Positions 8,351 to 16,717 of a DNA stretch of 45,381 bases are shown here, in pieces. Each line of letters opens with the position of its first letter. Position 1 is the stretch's first letter. Under the pieces are notes generated by a model. The model did not search any database. It worked only from the letters and a program-made list of their open reading frames with translations, and was not told the origin of the DNA. The stretch comes from Pseudomonadota bacterium (GTDB lineage: Bacteria > Pseudomonadota > Gammaproteobacteria > Steroidobacterales > Steroidobacteraceae). The stretch lies in NCBI GenBank assembly GCA_963204795.1, contig CAUJHX010000243.1, forward strand, positions 1-45,381. Reading direction: 5' to 3'. The position numbers were made by a program, and so were the translations under genes.

Positions 8351-9624
8351 CGGAAGGCACGGCCGTGCTCACCGCGGCGGCGCGCGCCGTCATGCGGGTC
8401 GCGCACGAGCACCGCTCGGCTGACGACGTGCTCGAGATGGGCGGAATTGAAGGCAGCGCCGCCGTGCGCGCGATCGCACTCGGCACACTGCGCTGGTATT
8501 TGCGCCTCGCGCCCGCGATTGCGCGTCTGCTGGCGCGGCCTGTCACGAGCATGGCGCCGGCGGTGCACGCGCTGCTGGTGACCGCCGCACACCAGATCGT
8601 CTATTCGCGCAACGCCCCGCAAGGTGTCGTCGACGCCGCCGTCGATGCGTCGCGCGCGCTCGGCGCCGGGCGCGCCAGCGGCTTCGTGAACGCCGTGCTG
8701 CGGCGCTTCGTGCGTGAGCGTGAGGTGCTCCTTGCGCAGCTCGACGCGGATCCGGCCGTGCGTCATGCGCACCCGCGCTGGCTCGTGGACGCGCTGCACA
8801 AGGAAGTGCCCGAGCGGCTCGAGGATGTTCTGGCAGGCGGCAACGTGCGCGCGCCCATGACGCTGCGCGTCGACCTCTCCCGTACCACCGTGGCAGAGGC
8901 GCAGGCGGCGTGCGCCGCGCGCGCCATGGCCGCGCAGCCGCTCACCGGTTACGGGGCCGCACTCGTGCTCGATGCGCCGGTCGCGGTCGAGAGGCTGCCA
9001 GGCTTTGCCGAGGGGCTGGTTTCGGTGCAGGACGCTGGCGCACAGCGCGCCGCCGTGCTGCTCGATCTGCGGCCCGGGCAGCGGGTGCTCGATGCCTGCG
9101 CGGCGCCGGGCGGCAAGACCGGGCATCTGCTCGAGATGGCTGGTGGCGACATCGACCTGCTGGCAGTGGACCATGATGCCGATCGCCTGATGCAGGTCGC
9201 CGGGAATCTCGAGCGCCTCCGGCGGCACGCGCGCCTCGCGCGCCTCGATCTGCGGGACACCCGCGCGCTCGAAGGCGAGGCGCTCTTCGATCGCATCCTC
9301 ATCGACGCACCGTGCTCGGCGACCGGCGTGATCCGCCGCCATCCCGACATCAAGCTGCTGCGTCGTGCAGGCGATGTCGCGGCCCTTGCCCGTACCCAGA
9401 GTGAGATCCTCGCGAACTGCTTCGCGCATCTCGCGCCCGCCGGGCGCCTCCTTTATGCCACCTGTTCGATTCTGGCCGCGGAGAACAGCCGGGTCATCGA
9501 GCGCTTCGTCGCAGAGACCCCCACCGCACGTCTCGTCGGTACGCCGGAACAGCTGTGGCCGGGGGTCCGGGCGGTGACCGACGGCTTCTATTATGCTTCC
9601 CTGACCAAGGCGGCCCCGACATGA
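8347..9624 (+). CDS. rsmB: 16S rRNA (cytosine(967)-C5)-methyltransferase RsmB
   Basis: RsmB methylates C967 of 16S rRNA. The 425-residue protein has an N-terminal NusB-like RNA-binding domain (about 1-145, including QIVYSRNAPQGVVDAAVDASR) and a Rossmann methyltransferase domain. The latter has DACAAPGGKTGHLLE (cofactor motif I) and two key cysteines in IDAPCSATGVIRRHPD and LYATCSI, as expected for NOL1/NOP2/Sun enzymes. The start is GTG 8347 overlapping the fmt stop; the stop TGA overlaps the next ATG (9621). Both overlaps suggest translational coupling. Confidence 0.96.
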   Translation: MTEGTAVLTAAARAVMRVAHEHRSADDVLEMGGIEGSAAVRAIALGTLRWYLRLAPAIARLLARPVTSMAPAVHALLVTAAHQIVYSRNAPQGVVDAAVDASRALGAGRASGFVNAVLRRFVREREVLLAQLDADPAVRHAHPRWLVDALHKEVPERLEDVLAGGNVRAPMTLRVDLSRTTVAEAQAACAARAMAAQPLTGYGAALVLDAPVAVERLPGFAEGLVSVQDAGAQRAAVLLDLRPGQRVLDACAAPGGKTGHLLEMAGGDIDLLAVDHDADRLMQVAGNLERLRRHARLARLDLRDTRALEGEALFDRILIDAPCSATGVIRRHPDIKLLRRAGDVAALARTQSEILANCFAHLAPAGRLLYATCSILAAENSRVIERFVAETPTARLVGTPEQLWPGVRAVTDGFYYASLTKAAPT

Positions 9625-10193
9625 AGCGCGTTTCGCAAGCCCTGACCGCATTGCTCGCGAGTTTCCTCGTGGGAGCGGGCGCGCTCGCGAACGGCCTCGA
9701 TGGCGTTCTCGAGGTCAGTTCGGCCTATGTCAACGTCGATCACGGCGTGTTCAAGCTGCACGCACGCGTGCAGTACCCCGAGAACGAAGACATCCGCGTT
9801 GCGCTCAACGACGGCGTGACCCTGATGTTCGACGTCGAAGCCGTCATTGCCCGAGAACGCCGCTACTGGTTCGATGCCGACGTGGTGTCGGTCACGCTGC
9901 GGCGCGAATTGTCGTATCACGCGGTGAGCAACCGCTACGTCGTGCGCGGTAGCCCCGACAGCGCCACGCAGGAAAGCTACGCCACGCTGCACGAGGCACT
10001 CGAGGCGATCGGCGCGGTCGACGATTGGCCGGTGCTCGTCGAGCCACAGCTGTCGCGCGATGCGCGTTATCGGGTGAGCGTGCGGGCGAGCGTACGCCGC
10101 GGCCGACTGCCGGATACGCTGCGCGTGCTGATGTTCTGGACCGACAGCTGGCATCGCACGAGCGAGTGGTACTCGTGGTCGCTGCCCGTCTGA
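9621..10193 (+). CDS. DUF4390 domain-containing exported protein
   Basis: This 190-residue protein has a signal peptide (MKRVSQALTALLASFLVGAGALA) followed by a beta-rich domain of the DUF4390 family. I recognise the family from its position between rsmB and ntrY and from the terminal SWHRTSEWYSWSLPV segment. No enzymatic motif is visible. The family is commonly found beside ntrYX-type kinases in gamma- and betaproteobacteria, so a periplasmic sensory or accessory role for the kinase is a reasonable inference. Start ATG 9621 overlaps the rsmB stop as ATGA, and the 3' end overlaps the start of ntrY by about 19 bp. Confidence 0.85.
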   Translation: MKRVSQALTALLASFLVGAGALANGLDGVLEVSSAYVNVDHGVFKLHARVQYPENEDIRVALNDGVTLMFDVEAVIARERRYWFDADVVSVTLRRELSYHAVSNRYVVRGSPDSATQESYATLHEALEAIGAVDDWPVLVEPQLSRDARYRVSVRASVRRGRLPDTLRVLMFWTDSWHRTSEWYSWSLPV

Positions 10194-12397
10194 AGCGCTT
10201 CCGCTCAGCCGCACTCATCGCGCTGTGGGTCGCGATCGGTGCGGCGGCACTGATCCTCCTCGCCAAGACCGCACAGAACTCGGCGCAGTTCGGACGCCTG
10301 CAGCCGTGGATCCTGCTGCTCAATATCGCGGGCGTCCTCGCGCTCATGGTGCTGCTGGTGCGGCGCCTCGCGCATCTCGCGCGCGACTATCGCGACCACG
10401 TGCCGGGGTCGCGGCTCACGGTGCGCAGCGTCGCGACCTTCGGTGCGCTCGTGATCGCGCCGCTCGTCGTCGTATATCTTTTTTCGCTCGACTTCCTGAA
10501 CCGCGGCATCGACAGCTGGTTCAAGGTCGAGATCAAGCAGGGACTGTCCGATGCACTCAGCCTGTCGCGCGCGGCCGTCGATCTGCGGTTGCGCGAGCAC
10601 GCCGGACGCACGGAGGCCTTCGCGCAGCGCCTCGCGGACATGCCGGACCTCGAGCTCGTTGCCGCGATCGACGCCGAGCGGCGCGCGAGCGGCGCGCTCG
10701 AAGTCGTGCTGTTCGGCGCAAATTCGCGGCTCATCGCGGCGAGCAGCGCGGCGCTGCTGTCGGGCGCGCCGGCGCGACCGACTGAAGAGATCGCGCGCCA
10801 GGTCGGCGAGGGCCGGCCGTATGTCGCGCTCGAGCCCCGCGCGGACGGCGAGTACTACATCCGGATCGCCGCGCCGCTGGGTAATGCCCGCGTGCGGCGC
10901 GACCCGCGCTTCGTGATGGCGGTGTACGAGGTGCCGCCCCAGCTCGCTGCGCTGTCGGAAGCGGTGCAGCGCTCCTATTCGCAGTATGGCGAGCTCGCCG
11001 CGATGCGTGAGCCGCTCAAGAGCGTCTTTCGGCTGACGTTGACCCTCGTGCTCCTTATCGCGATGCTCGCGGCCGTCAATGGTGCGATCGTGTCCTCGCG
11101 GCGATTCGCCCGCCCGGTGCAGGACCTGATCGCCGGCACGCGCGCGGTCGGCAAGGGCGACTTCGGCGCACGTCTGCCGCTGCCGTCGCGTGACGAACTC
11201 GGTTATCTCGTCCAGTCGTTCAACGACATGACGCGCCGACTGCGGCGTGCGCGCGAGGAGGCGAACCGCAGCCAGACCGAGGTCGAGCACGAACGCGAGC
11301 GGCTCGCGGTGATCCTCGCCCGCCTGTCGACCGGCGTGCTTTCGGTCGATCGCGAGTTCAAGGTGCGCCTCGCCAATGAATCCGCGAGCGCGATCCTCGG
11401 CGCCGACCTCGCGGCGCAGGTCGGCGACGACCTCGCAAGCCTCGCGGACCGCAATCCGCGCGTGGCGCACTTCGTGCGTGAACTGCGCGTGCGCACTGAT
11501 GCCGGGCGCGAAGAGTGGCGCGAGCAGATCGAGCTGCCGGGAGAGGCGGGGCGTCGCGTGTTGATGTGCGCCTGCACGCCGCTGCCGGGCAGCGGGGAAG
11601 AGGCCGGCTATGTGCTGGTCTTCGACGACATCACCAACCTCCTCGCCGCCCAGCGGGAGGCGGCCTGGGGCGAGGTGGCGCGCCGCCTCGCCCACGAGAT
11701 CAAGAATCCCCTCACGCCGATCCAGCTGTCCGCCGAGCGCATGCGGCGCCGCTTCCTCGCGCAGATGAACGCCGCGGACGCGGCTGTGCTCGAGCGCGCG
11801 ACGCACACGATCGTGCAGCAGGTCGAGGCGATGAAGCAGATGGTGAACGCATTCAGCGAGTACGCGCGCACCCCCGACATGACTATTGCCCGGTTCGGGC
11901 TGAATCAACTCGTCACGGAAGTGGCGGACCTGTATCGTGCGCAGAACGCCAGCGTGACGCTGCACCTCGACCTCGCCGGCGAGGTCGACTCGGTCGAGGC
12001 GGACCGCGGCCGGGTGCGACAGATTCTCAACAATCTGCTGGCGAACGCCTTCGAGGCGGTCGAGGGCCGGACCGGCGCGCGCATCGACGTGATGACGCGC
12101 CCCGGGACGGAAGGGAGCGATCCTGTGGCAACGATCACGGTCAGTGACAACGGTCCCGGATTCAGGTCCGATATCATCGAACGGGCGTTCGACCCCTATG
12201 TGACCAGCAAGACCAAGGGGACGGGGCTCGGACTTGCGATCGTGCGGCGCATCGCCGAAGAACACGGCGGGCACGTCGAGGTCGAGAATGTGGTGGAGGG
12301 CGGGGCGCGCGTGCGGGTCACGCTGCCGCTGTCCGACGCCGCGCGGACCCACGCGGGCCGCGAACGCCGGAACGAATTGCGAAGGGAGCGGGCATGA
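10175..12397 (+). CDS. ntrY: NtrY-type sensor histidine kinase
   Basis: This is a membrane-bound histidine kinase of about 740 residues. Two N-terminal transmembrane helices and a further one near residues 90-110 precede a periplasmic sensor region. After the next helix (about 290-305) come a HAMP linker (about 305-360), a PAS domain (about 380-490), the dimerisation/phosphoacceptor helix with His507 in RLAHEIKNPLTPIQLSAER, and an ATPase domain with NNLLANAFEA, DNGPGF and GTGLGLAIV boxes. The start is uncertain: GTG 10175 and GTG 10166 are both in frame and overlap the preceding gene. Its stop overlaps the ntrX ATG (12394-12397). NtrYX systems act in nitrogen, redox or envelope control; the stimulus here is unknown. 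Confidence 0.9.
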   Translation: MVAARLKRFRSAALIALWVAIGAAALILLAKTAQNSAQFGRLQPWILLLNIAGVLALMVLLVRRLAHLARDYRDHVPGSRLTVRSVATFGALVIAPLVVVYLFSLDFLNRGIDSWFKVEIKQGLSDALSLSRAAVDLRLREHAGRTEAFAQRLADMPDLELVAAIDAERRASGALEVVLFGANSRLIAASSAALLSGAPARPTEEIARQVGEGRPYVALEPRADGEYYIRIAAPLGNARVRRDPRFVMAVYEVPPQLAALSEAVQRSYSQYGELAAMREPLKSVFRLTLTLVLLIAMLAAVNGAIVSSRRFARPVQDLIAGTRAVGKGDFGARLPLPSRDELGYLVQSFNDMTRRLRRAREEANRSQTEVEHERERLAVILARLSTGVLSVDREFKVRLANESASAILGADLAAQVGDDLASLADRNPRVAHFVRELRVRTDAGREEWREQIELPGEAGRRVLMCACTPLPGSGEEAGYVLVFDDITNLLAAQREAAWGEVARRLAHEIKNPLTPIQLSAERMRRRFLAQMNAADAAVLERATHTIVQQVEAMKQMVNAFSEYARTPDMTIARFGLNQLVTEVADLYRAQNASVTLHLDLAGEVDSVEADRGRVRQILNNLLANAFEAVEGRTGARIDVMTRPGTEGSDPVATITVSDNGPGFRSDIIERAFDPYVTSKTKGTGLGLAIVRRIAEEHGGHVEVENVVEGGARVRVTLPLSDAARTHAGRERRNELRRERA

Positions 12398-13767
12398 GCG
12401 CAGCGCATATTCTGGTGGTGGACGACGAGAGCGACATTCGCAGTCTCCTCACGGAGATCCTCTCGGAAGAGGGGTACGAGGTCGATGCCGCGGCCAACGC
12501 GAGCGAGGCACGCGCCTCGCGCGCCAACCGCTTGCCGGATCTCGTGTTGCTCGACATCTGGATGCCGGACGTCGATGGCATCACGCTGCTGCGGGAGTGG
12601 TCGAACCAGGGCGGCGAGAGCTGCCCCGTCGTGATGATGTCGGGGCACGGCACCGTGGAAACCGCAGTCGAGGCGACGCGACTCGGTGCCTTCGATTTCG
12701 TCGAAAAGCCGCTCTCGCTCGCGAAGCTGCTGCGAACGGTCGAGCGGGCGCTCGACGCGGGCCGGCGCCGACGCGGCGGTGGGCGCCTCGCGGTACCGCC
12801 GTTGATGGTACCGGTGGGCAAGAGCCCGGTGATGCGCCAGCTGCGCACGGATCTCGCGCAAGTTGCCCACAGCGGGCGAGTGCTGTTCACCGGCGAGTCC
12901 GGCAGCGGCCGCGAAGCATTTGCGCGTTACTTGCGCGAGGCGGGGGATCGCGCGTCGCGGCCGCTCGTGACCCTCGTCGCGAGCACCGTGCGCGAAACGG
13001 ATGCCGAGTCGCTGCTGCTTGGCAACCAGTCCGGCAGTGACGCGGGTTCGGGGCCGAGGAAGGGCATTCTCGAACAGGCAACGGGCGGCACATTTTTCAT
13101 CAGGGACATCGACGACCTGCCCTCCGCGGCGCAACGCATCCTTCTCGGGGTGCTCGAAACAGGCAGCTTCACGCGGGTAGGCGGCACCGAGCCCGTGCCG
13201 TTCGATGCGCGCGTGTTCGCATCCGCGCGGCCGGGCATCGAGCAGCGCGCGGGCCTCGGCGAATTTCGCAGTGACCTGCTCGCGCAACTGAACACGCTCG
13301 TCTTTCGCGTGCCGCCGCTGCGCGAGTATGCCGAGGACGTGCCGGAGCTGCTGCGCTACTACGTCGACCGGCTGGTCGATGCGGAGGGTCTGCCGTTTCG
13401 CAAGTTCAGCGTGGCTGCGCAGAACCGCCTGCGCAACTATCCCTGGCCGGGCAACATCCGCGAACTGAAGAACCTCGTGCATCGCCTGTTGCTGAAAGGT
13501 GGCGCGGACGAGATCGGCCTCGATGAAGTGGAGCGCGAGCTCGCCGTGCAATCGCCATCCGAGGAACCGCTCGTCAAGCAGGACCTCCTGGCCCTGCCGC
13601 TGCGCGAGGCGCGCGAGCAGTTCGAGCGCACCTATTTGCAGCAGCAGCTGCTGCTGTGCAACGGCAAGGTCGGGCTGCTCGCCAAGCGCGTCGGCATGGA
13701 ACGCACGCACCTTTATCGCAAGTTGCGCTCGCTCGGCGTCGAGTTTCGCGGTATCGGCGATGAGTAG
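12394..13767 (+). CDS. ntrX: NtrX-type response regulator with degenerate AAA+ domain
   Basis: The 457-residue protein has a receiver domain (about 1-120; phosphoacceptor Asp54 in VLLDIWMP, acidic pair Asp10/Asp11, Lys105), a central AAA+ domain (about 140-370) and a Fis-type helix-turn-helix (about 405-450; KVGLLAKRVGMERTHLYRKL). The AAA+ domain deviates from sigma-54 activators. Walker A reads GESGSGRE with Arg173 where Lys is expected, Walker B reads FFIRDI instead of LFLDEI, and no GAFTGA loop lies in the region 205-224. It probably neither hydrolyses ATP normally nor contacts sigma-54. Cotranscription with ntrY is indicated by the ATGA overlap. Confidence 0.9.
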   Translation: MSAAHILVVDDESDIRSLLTEILSEEGYEVDAAANASEARASRANRLPDLVLLDIWMPDVDGITLLREWSNQGGESCPVVMMSGHGTVETAVEATRLGAFDFVEKPLSLAKLLRTVERALDAGRRRRGGGRLAVPPLMVPVGKSPVMRQLRTDLAQVAHSGRVLFTGESGSGREAFARYLREAGDRASRPLVTLVASTVRETDAESLLLGNQSGSDAGSGPRKGILEQATGGTFFIRDIDDLPSAAQRILLGVLETGSFTRVGGTEPVPFDARVFASARPGIEQRAGLGEFRSDLLAQLNTLVFRVPPLREYAEDVPELLRYYVDRLVDAEGLPFRKFSVAAQNRLRNYPWPGNIRELKNLVHRLLLKGGADEIGLDEVERELAVQSPSEEPLVKQDLLALPLREAREQFERTYLQQQLLLCNGKVGLLAKRVGMERTHLYRKLRSLGVEFRGIGDE

Positions 13768-13802
13768 GGCGTGACCGCGCCCTGGGTCGCGACCTCGCCC
13801 TG

Positions 13803-14714
13803 ATGGACGAGCCTGGCGCCGGCACACCGGATTCCGAGGCGCCGATCGCCGTATTCGTGGCGGACGATCTGCGCGCCTGCGAAGAGCGCGCGTTCGTGCT
13901 GACGGCCGTCGGCATCCCGCATCTCGTCGCGCTCGCGCCCGCAGGCCATGCGCTGCTCGTTGATCCAGCGCGCGCCGCGGAGGCGCGTGAGCACCTCGTG
14001 CGCTATGCTGCGGAGCGACGCGCGCCGCCACCCTCGCCACTGCCTGTGCCCCGTCCCGGCCATCCGTTCGCCTGGCTCGGCAGTCTCGTCTACGCGCTCG
14101 TGCTGTTTGCGACCGGTCTCGCGATTGGCGCCGGCATCGGCCCGCTCGACGCCTACCCGCGCGGTGTCGCAGACGCGGAGCTGATCCGGCAGGGCGAATG
14201 GTGGCGCGCGCTCACCGCGCTCACGTTGCACGTCGATGCGCCACACCTCGTCGCGAACCTCGTGGCAGGGGCGTGGTTCGGCTATCTCGCGGGCCGCCGG
14301 CTCGGGCCTGGCACCGCATGGCTCCTGACGCTGCTCGCGGCCGCAACGGCGAACGGCATCGAGGCGCAGTTCGGCCCCGTGCCACACCGCTCGGTCGGGG
14401 CGTCGACTGCGGTGTTCGCGGCGCTGGGTTTGCTCGCCGCACACGCGTGGCGCGAACGCTATCCGCTGCGCGCCCGCTGGGTCGTACGCTGGGCGCCACT
14501 CGTCGGCGGGGTGCTGCTGCTCGGCTGGCTCGGAACGGAGGGCGAGAACACCGATGTCATGGCGCATGTGCTCGGCTTCGGTTGTGGCACCCTGGCCGGG
14601 CTCGTGGTCGCGCGGGCGACCGTGGCGCGCGCACTTGCGCGCGTGCCACAGGGGCTGGCAGGCGCGGCTGCGCTGGCGCTGCTCGGGCTCGCGTGGCTGC
14701 GCGCTACCGGCTGA
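13803..14714 (+). CDS. Rhomboid-family intramembrane serine protease with N-terminal cytosolic domain
   Basis: Rhomboids cleave transmembrane substrates inside the membrane. The 303-residue protein has a soluble N-terminal region (about 12-72) resembling the small DUF2007-type fold, then a Pro-rich linker and about six hydrophobic helices from residue 88 on. The catalytic dyad is visible as Ser201 in RSVGASTAVF and His255 in DVMAHVLGFG. His148 and Asn152 in HLVANL match the oxyanion-stabilising residues. It starts 35 bp after ntrX and may be the tail of that operon. Substrates cannot be inferred. Confidence 0.85.
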   Translation: MDEPGAGTPDSEAPIAVFVADDLRACEERAFVLTAVGIPHLVALAPAGHALLVDPARAAEAREHLVRYAAERRAPPPSPLPVPRPGHPFAWLGSLVYALVLFATGLAIGAGIGPLDAYPRGVADAELIRQGEWWRALTALTLHVDAPHLVANLVAGAWFGYLAGRRLGPGTAWLLTLLAAATANGIEAQFGPVPHRSVGASTAVFAALGLLAAHAWRERYPLRARWVVRWAPLVGGVLLLGWLGTEGENTDVMAHVLGFGCGTLAGLVVARATVARALARVPQGLAGAAALALLGLAWLRATG

Positions 14715-14725
14715 GCAGCGCGCCG

Positions 14726-15781
14726 TCAGCTTTTCAGCTCCTTGACCATCGCCTGCAACTGCTCGCCCGGCACCGGCAGGTGGTGCGGCAAGCCAATCGT
14801 CGTGCACACCCCGTCCCAACGCGCCTTGAGCTTCGGTACCAGTTCCCCGTAGGTGGCGACAACGGCGAATTCTTCGAGCATCCCGTCGGTGATGAGCTCG
14901 CCCATCTTCTCCCAACACCTGTTTTCGAGAGACATCCGGTGCAGCTGCAGGCCGATGTCCTCCCATCCGTGGGCCGCGAACACGCCGTGATAGCTGCGGG
15001 TCGATCCGAAGAATGCGATGAATTCCTTCATGGCTTTCTTCTTCGACTCGATCTCCGCGCCATCCTTGCCCGTGAGGATGACGCCACCCCCCACAAGGTC
15101 GATATCGGCAAGTTTGCGTCCTGCGCTGTGGCATCCCTCTTCGATGGCGGGCAGCAACACTTTCCTGAAGTACTGCGACGTGATCCAGCCGGGCGGGCGA
15201 ACGCCATCGGCGATCTCGCCCGCCAGGCGAGCCATGAAAGGATTGACGGCGGCGAGGTAGATCGGAATGTGCGGATGGGCAGATGGCCCGTGGTGAGAAA
15301 AGGGATTGAACGTCGGCTGGAGTGTCGTGAACTGGTAGTGCTCGCCCTCGAAGAAGCTCGGCGTGTCCGAATTGAAGCTGCGGAAGATCGCCCGCAGGCA
15401 CAGGACGTATTCGCGCATGCGCGGCACGGGCGGCCCGGACCACGTGGTCGAATAGCGGCGCACGATATTGCCCTTGACCTGACTGCCGAGGCCCAGCTGA
15501 AACCGCCCGCCCGAGAATTGCTGCAGGTCCCACGCGAGCTGGGCCGTGACGAACGGGCTGCGCGGAAAGGCGACCGCCACGTTGGTGCAGAATGTCAGAC
15601 GCTGCGTGTGTTCGATCGCAATCATGAACGGCAGGAAAGGGTCGTGCCCGACCTCGGCCGTCGTGCAACCGTCGAAGCCCGCGCGCTCAATGAAGCGGGC
15701 GGTCTCCGCGATGTCGCCTGGCCGGGTGTGAATCGGGCCGCCCGTGTCAAAGGCGCCTTGCAGCATGGTCTCGACCCGCAT
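14726..15781 (-). CDS. LLM class F420-type oxidoreductase (TIGR03617-like)
   Basis: This 351-residue protein belongs to the luciferase-like monooxygenase (TIM-barrel) superfamily and resembles the F420-dependent branch, with AGFDGCTTAEVGHDPFLP near the N-terminus, LGLGSQVKGNIVRRY and IYLAAVNPFMARLAGEIADG as the cofactor/substrate-side segments. Cofactor use (F420 versus FMN) cannot be read from sequence alone, and no F420 biosynthesis gene is in the window. It lies 2 bp downstream of a LysR regulator on the same strand, so the two form a likely operon, and is convergent with the rhomboid gene. The substrate is unknown. Confidence 0.85.
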   Translation of the reverse strand: MRVETMLQGAFDTGGPIHTRPGDIAETARFIERAGFDGCTTAEVGHDPFLPFMIAIEHTQRLTFCTNVAVAFPRSPFVTAQLAWDLQQFSGGRFQLGLGSQVKGNIVRRYSTTWSGPPVPRMREYVLCLRAIFRSFNSDTPSFFEGEHYQFTTLQPTFNPFSHHGPSAHPHIPIYLAAVNPFMARLAGEIADGVRPPGWITSQYFRKVLLPAIEEGCHSAGRKLADIDLVGGGVILTGKDGAEIESKKKAMKEFIAFFGSTRSYHGVFAAHGWEDIGLQLHRMSLENRCWEKMGELITDGMLEEFAVVATYGELVPKLKARWDGVCTTIGLPHHLPVPGEQLQAMVKELKS

Positions 15782-15783
15782 CG

Positions 15784-16668
15784 CTATGATGGCTCCGTCT
15801 CGCGCAGCTTCCCGCTGAGGTAGTCCGCGAAGGTACGGATTGTGGCGCGCCGGAGCGTCTCGGGCAGGGCGTAGAGACAGATCTCCACATTCCGGGTGAA
15901 CTCCGGCAGGTCGAGCGGAATCATCCCGGGGTCGTCAGTCAGGAGAAAATCCCAGGCCAGCACGGCGCCCAGTCCCGCGCGGGCGAGTTGCAGGGTCGCA
16001 GTACCGGAAGACGCCATGGCGACGATCCTGGAATCGGGCCCGAGCGCCGACGGGGCGCGTCGCGACAGCTCATCGGTGATCTGCGAGGTATCCCAGGCGA
16101 TCCAGTCGATGTCCTGCGCACGTGGTGCGCGCGAACGACCCCCCTGGTACGACCGATGCACATAGGCCCGGACCCGGCGATGGCCGAGCGAGATGCGTTC
16201 GTATCGATCGGAGATGTACGACGGCGCGAGGCGCGGGAAGATGTGGATGTCGGCGAGCCCTCTGCTGACGTCGACGAACTCATTCGTCATGTCCAGTTTC
16301 CAGACAATGGCCGGATGCTGCTGCTGGAAGCTTGCAAGAAAGGGCGCCACGAGCCGCACCATGGATTCCGACAGCGAGATTCGCACGACGCCCTGCAGCG
16401 CTGTGCCGGGGTGAGTCGCCTGCTGCTCGAAGTGCGCGAACGAGGCCTCGATGGCCTCGAATGTCGCCAGCAGGTCCTGGCCCGTGCCTGTCAGCGAATA
16501 GTGTGAGGCCTGCTTCCTGAAAAGACGCGCGCCCACGAAGGCTTCCAGGACGCGGATCCGCCGGGCGATCGTGGTGTAGTTGACCGACAGTCGCCGCGAG
16601 GCCCCGGAGATGGTTCCGGCGCGATAGAGCGCGAGGAAGTAGCGAACGTCGTCCCAGTGAAAGTTCAC
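15784..16668 (-). CDS. LysR-family transcriptional regulator
   Basis: This 294-residue regulator has an N-terminal winged helix-turn-helix (about 5-65; VRYFLALYRAGTISGASRRL and YTTIARRIRVLEAFVGARLF) and a C-terminal effector-binding domain of the periplasmic-binding-protein fold (about 90-290). It is unusual in being transcribed in the same direction as, and just before, its likely partner (the LLM oxidoreductase) rather than divergently. It resembles the LysR subgroup in which the linker begins soon after LTGTGQDLL. The inducer is unknown. It sits 49 bp downstream of bdhA behind a probable terminator, so it is probably separate from the 3HB locus. Confidence 0.92.
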   Translation of the reverse strand: MNFHWDDVRYFLALYRAGTISGASRRLSVNYTTIARRIRVLEAFVGARLFRKQASHYSLTGTGQDLLATFEAIEASFAHFEQQATHPGTALQGVVRISLSESMVRLVAPFLASFQQQHPAIVWKLDMTNEFVDVSRGLADIHIFPRLAPSYISDRYERISLGHRRVRAYVHRSYQGGRSRAPRAQDIDWIAWDTSQITDELSRRAPSALGPDSRIVAMASSGTATLQLARAGLGAVLAWDFLLTDDPGMIPLDLPEFTRNVEICLYALPETLRRATIRTFADYLSGKLRETEPS

Positions 16669-16691
16669 GAGGGGTACAAATAGGGAATCGG

Positions 16692-16712
16692 GCGCGACTT
16701 GTCCAGTCGCGC
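16692..16712 (-). terminator. Probable intrinsic terminator downstream of bdhA
   Basis: A perfect 8-bp inverted repeat, GCGCGACT / AGTCGCGC with a 5-nt loop, lies 5 bp past the bdhA stop codon. On the minus strand the stem is followed by a moderately T-rich stretch (CGATTCCCTATTTG). Stem strength and position fit a terminator; the T-tract is imperfect. It would separate bdhA from the downstream LysR gene. Confidence 0.55.
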
Positions 16713-16717
16713 GACGC

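Noticed and set aside
10205-12352. Long open frame antisense to ntrY (715 codons)
   Set aside because: No domains or start context; the plus strand encodes a clear histidine kinase over the same bases.
12196-14040. Open frame antisense to ntrX and rhomboid gene
   Set aside because: Composition is that of an antisense shadow, and both plus-strand genes have strong motifs.
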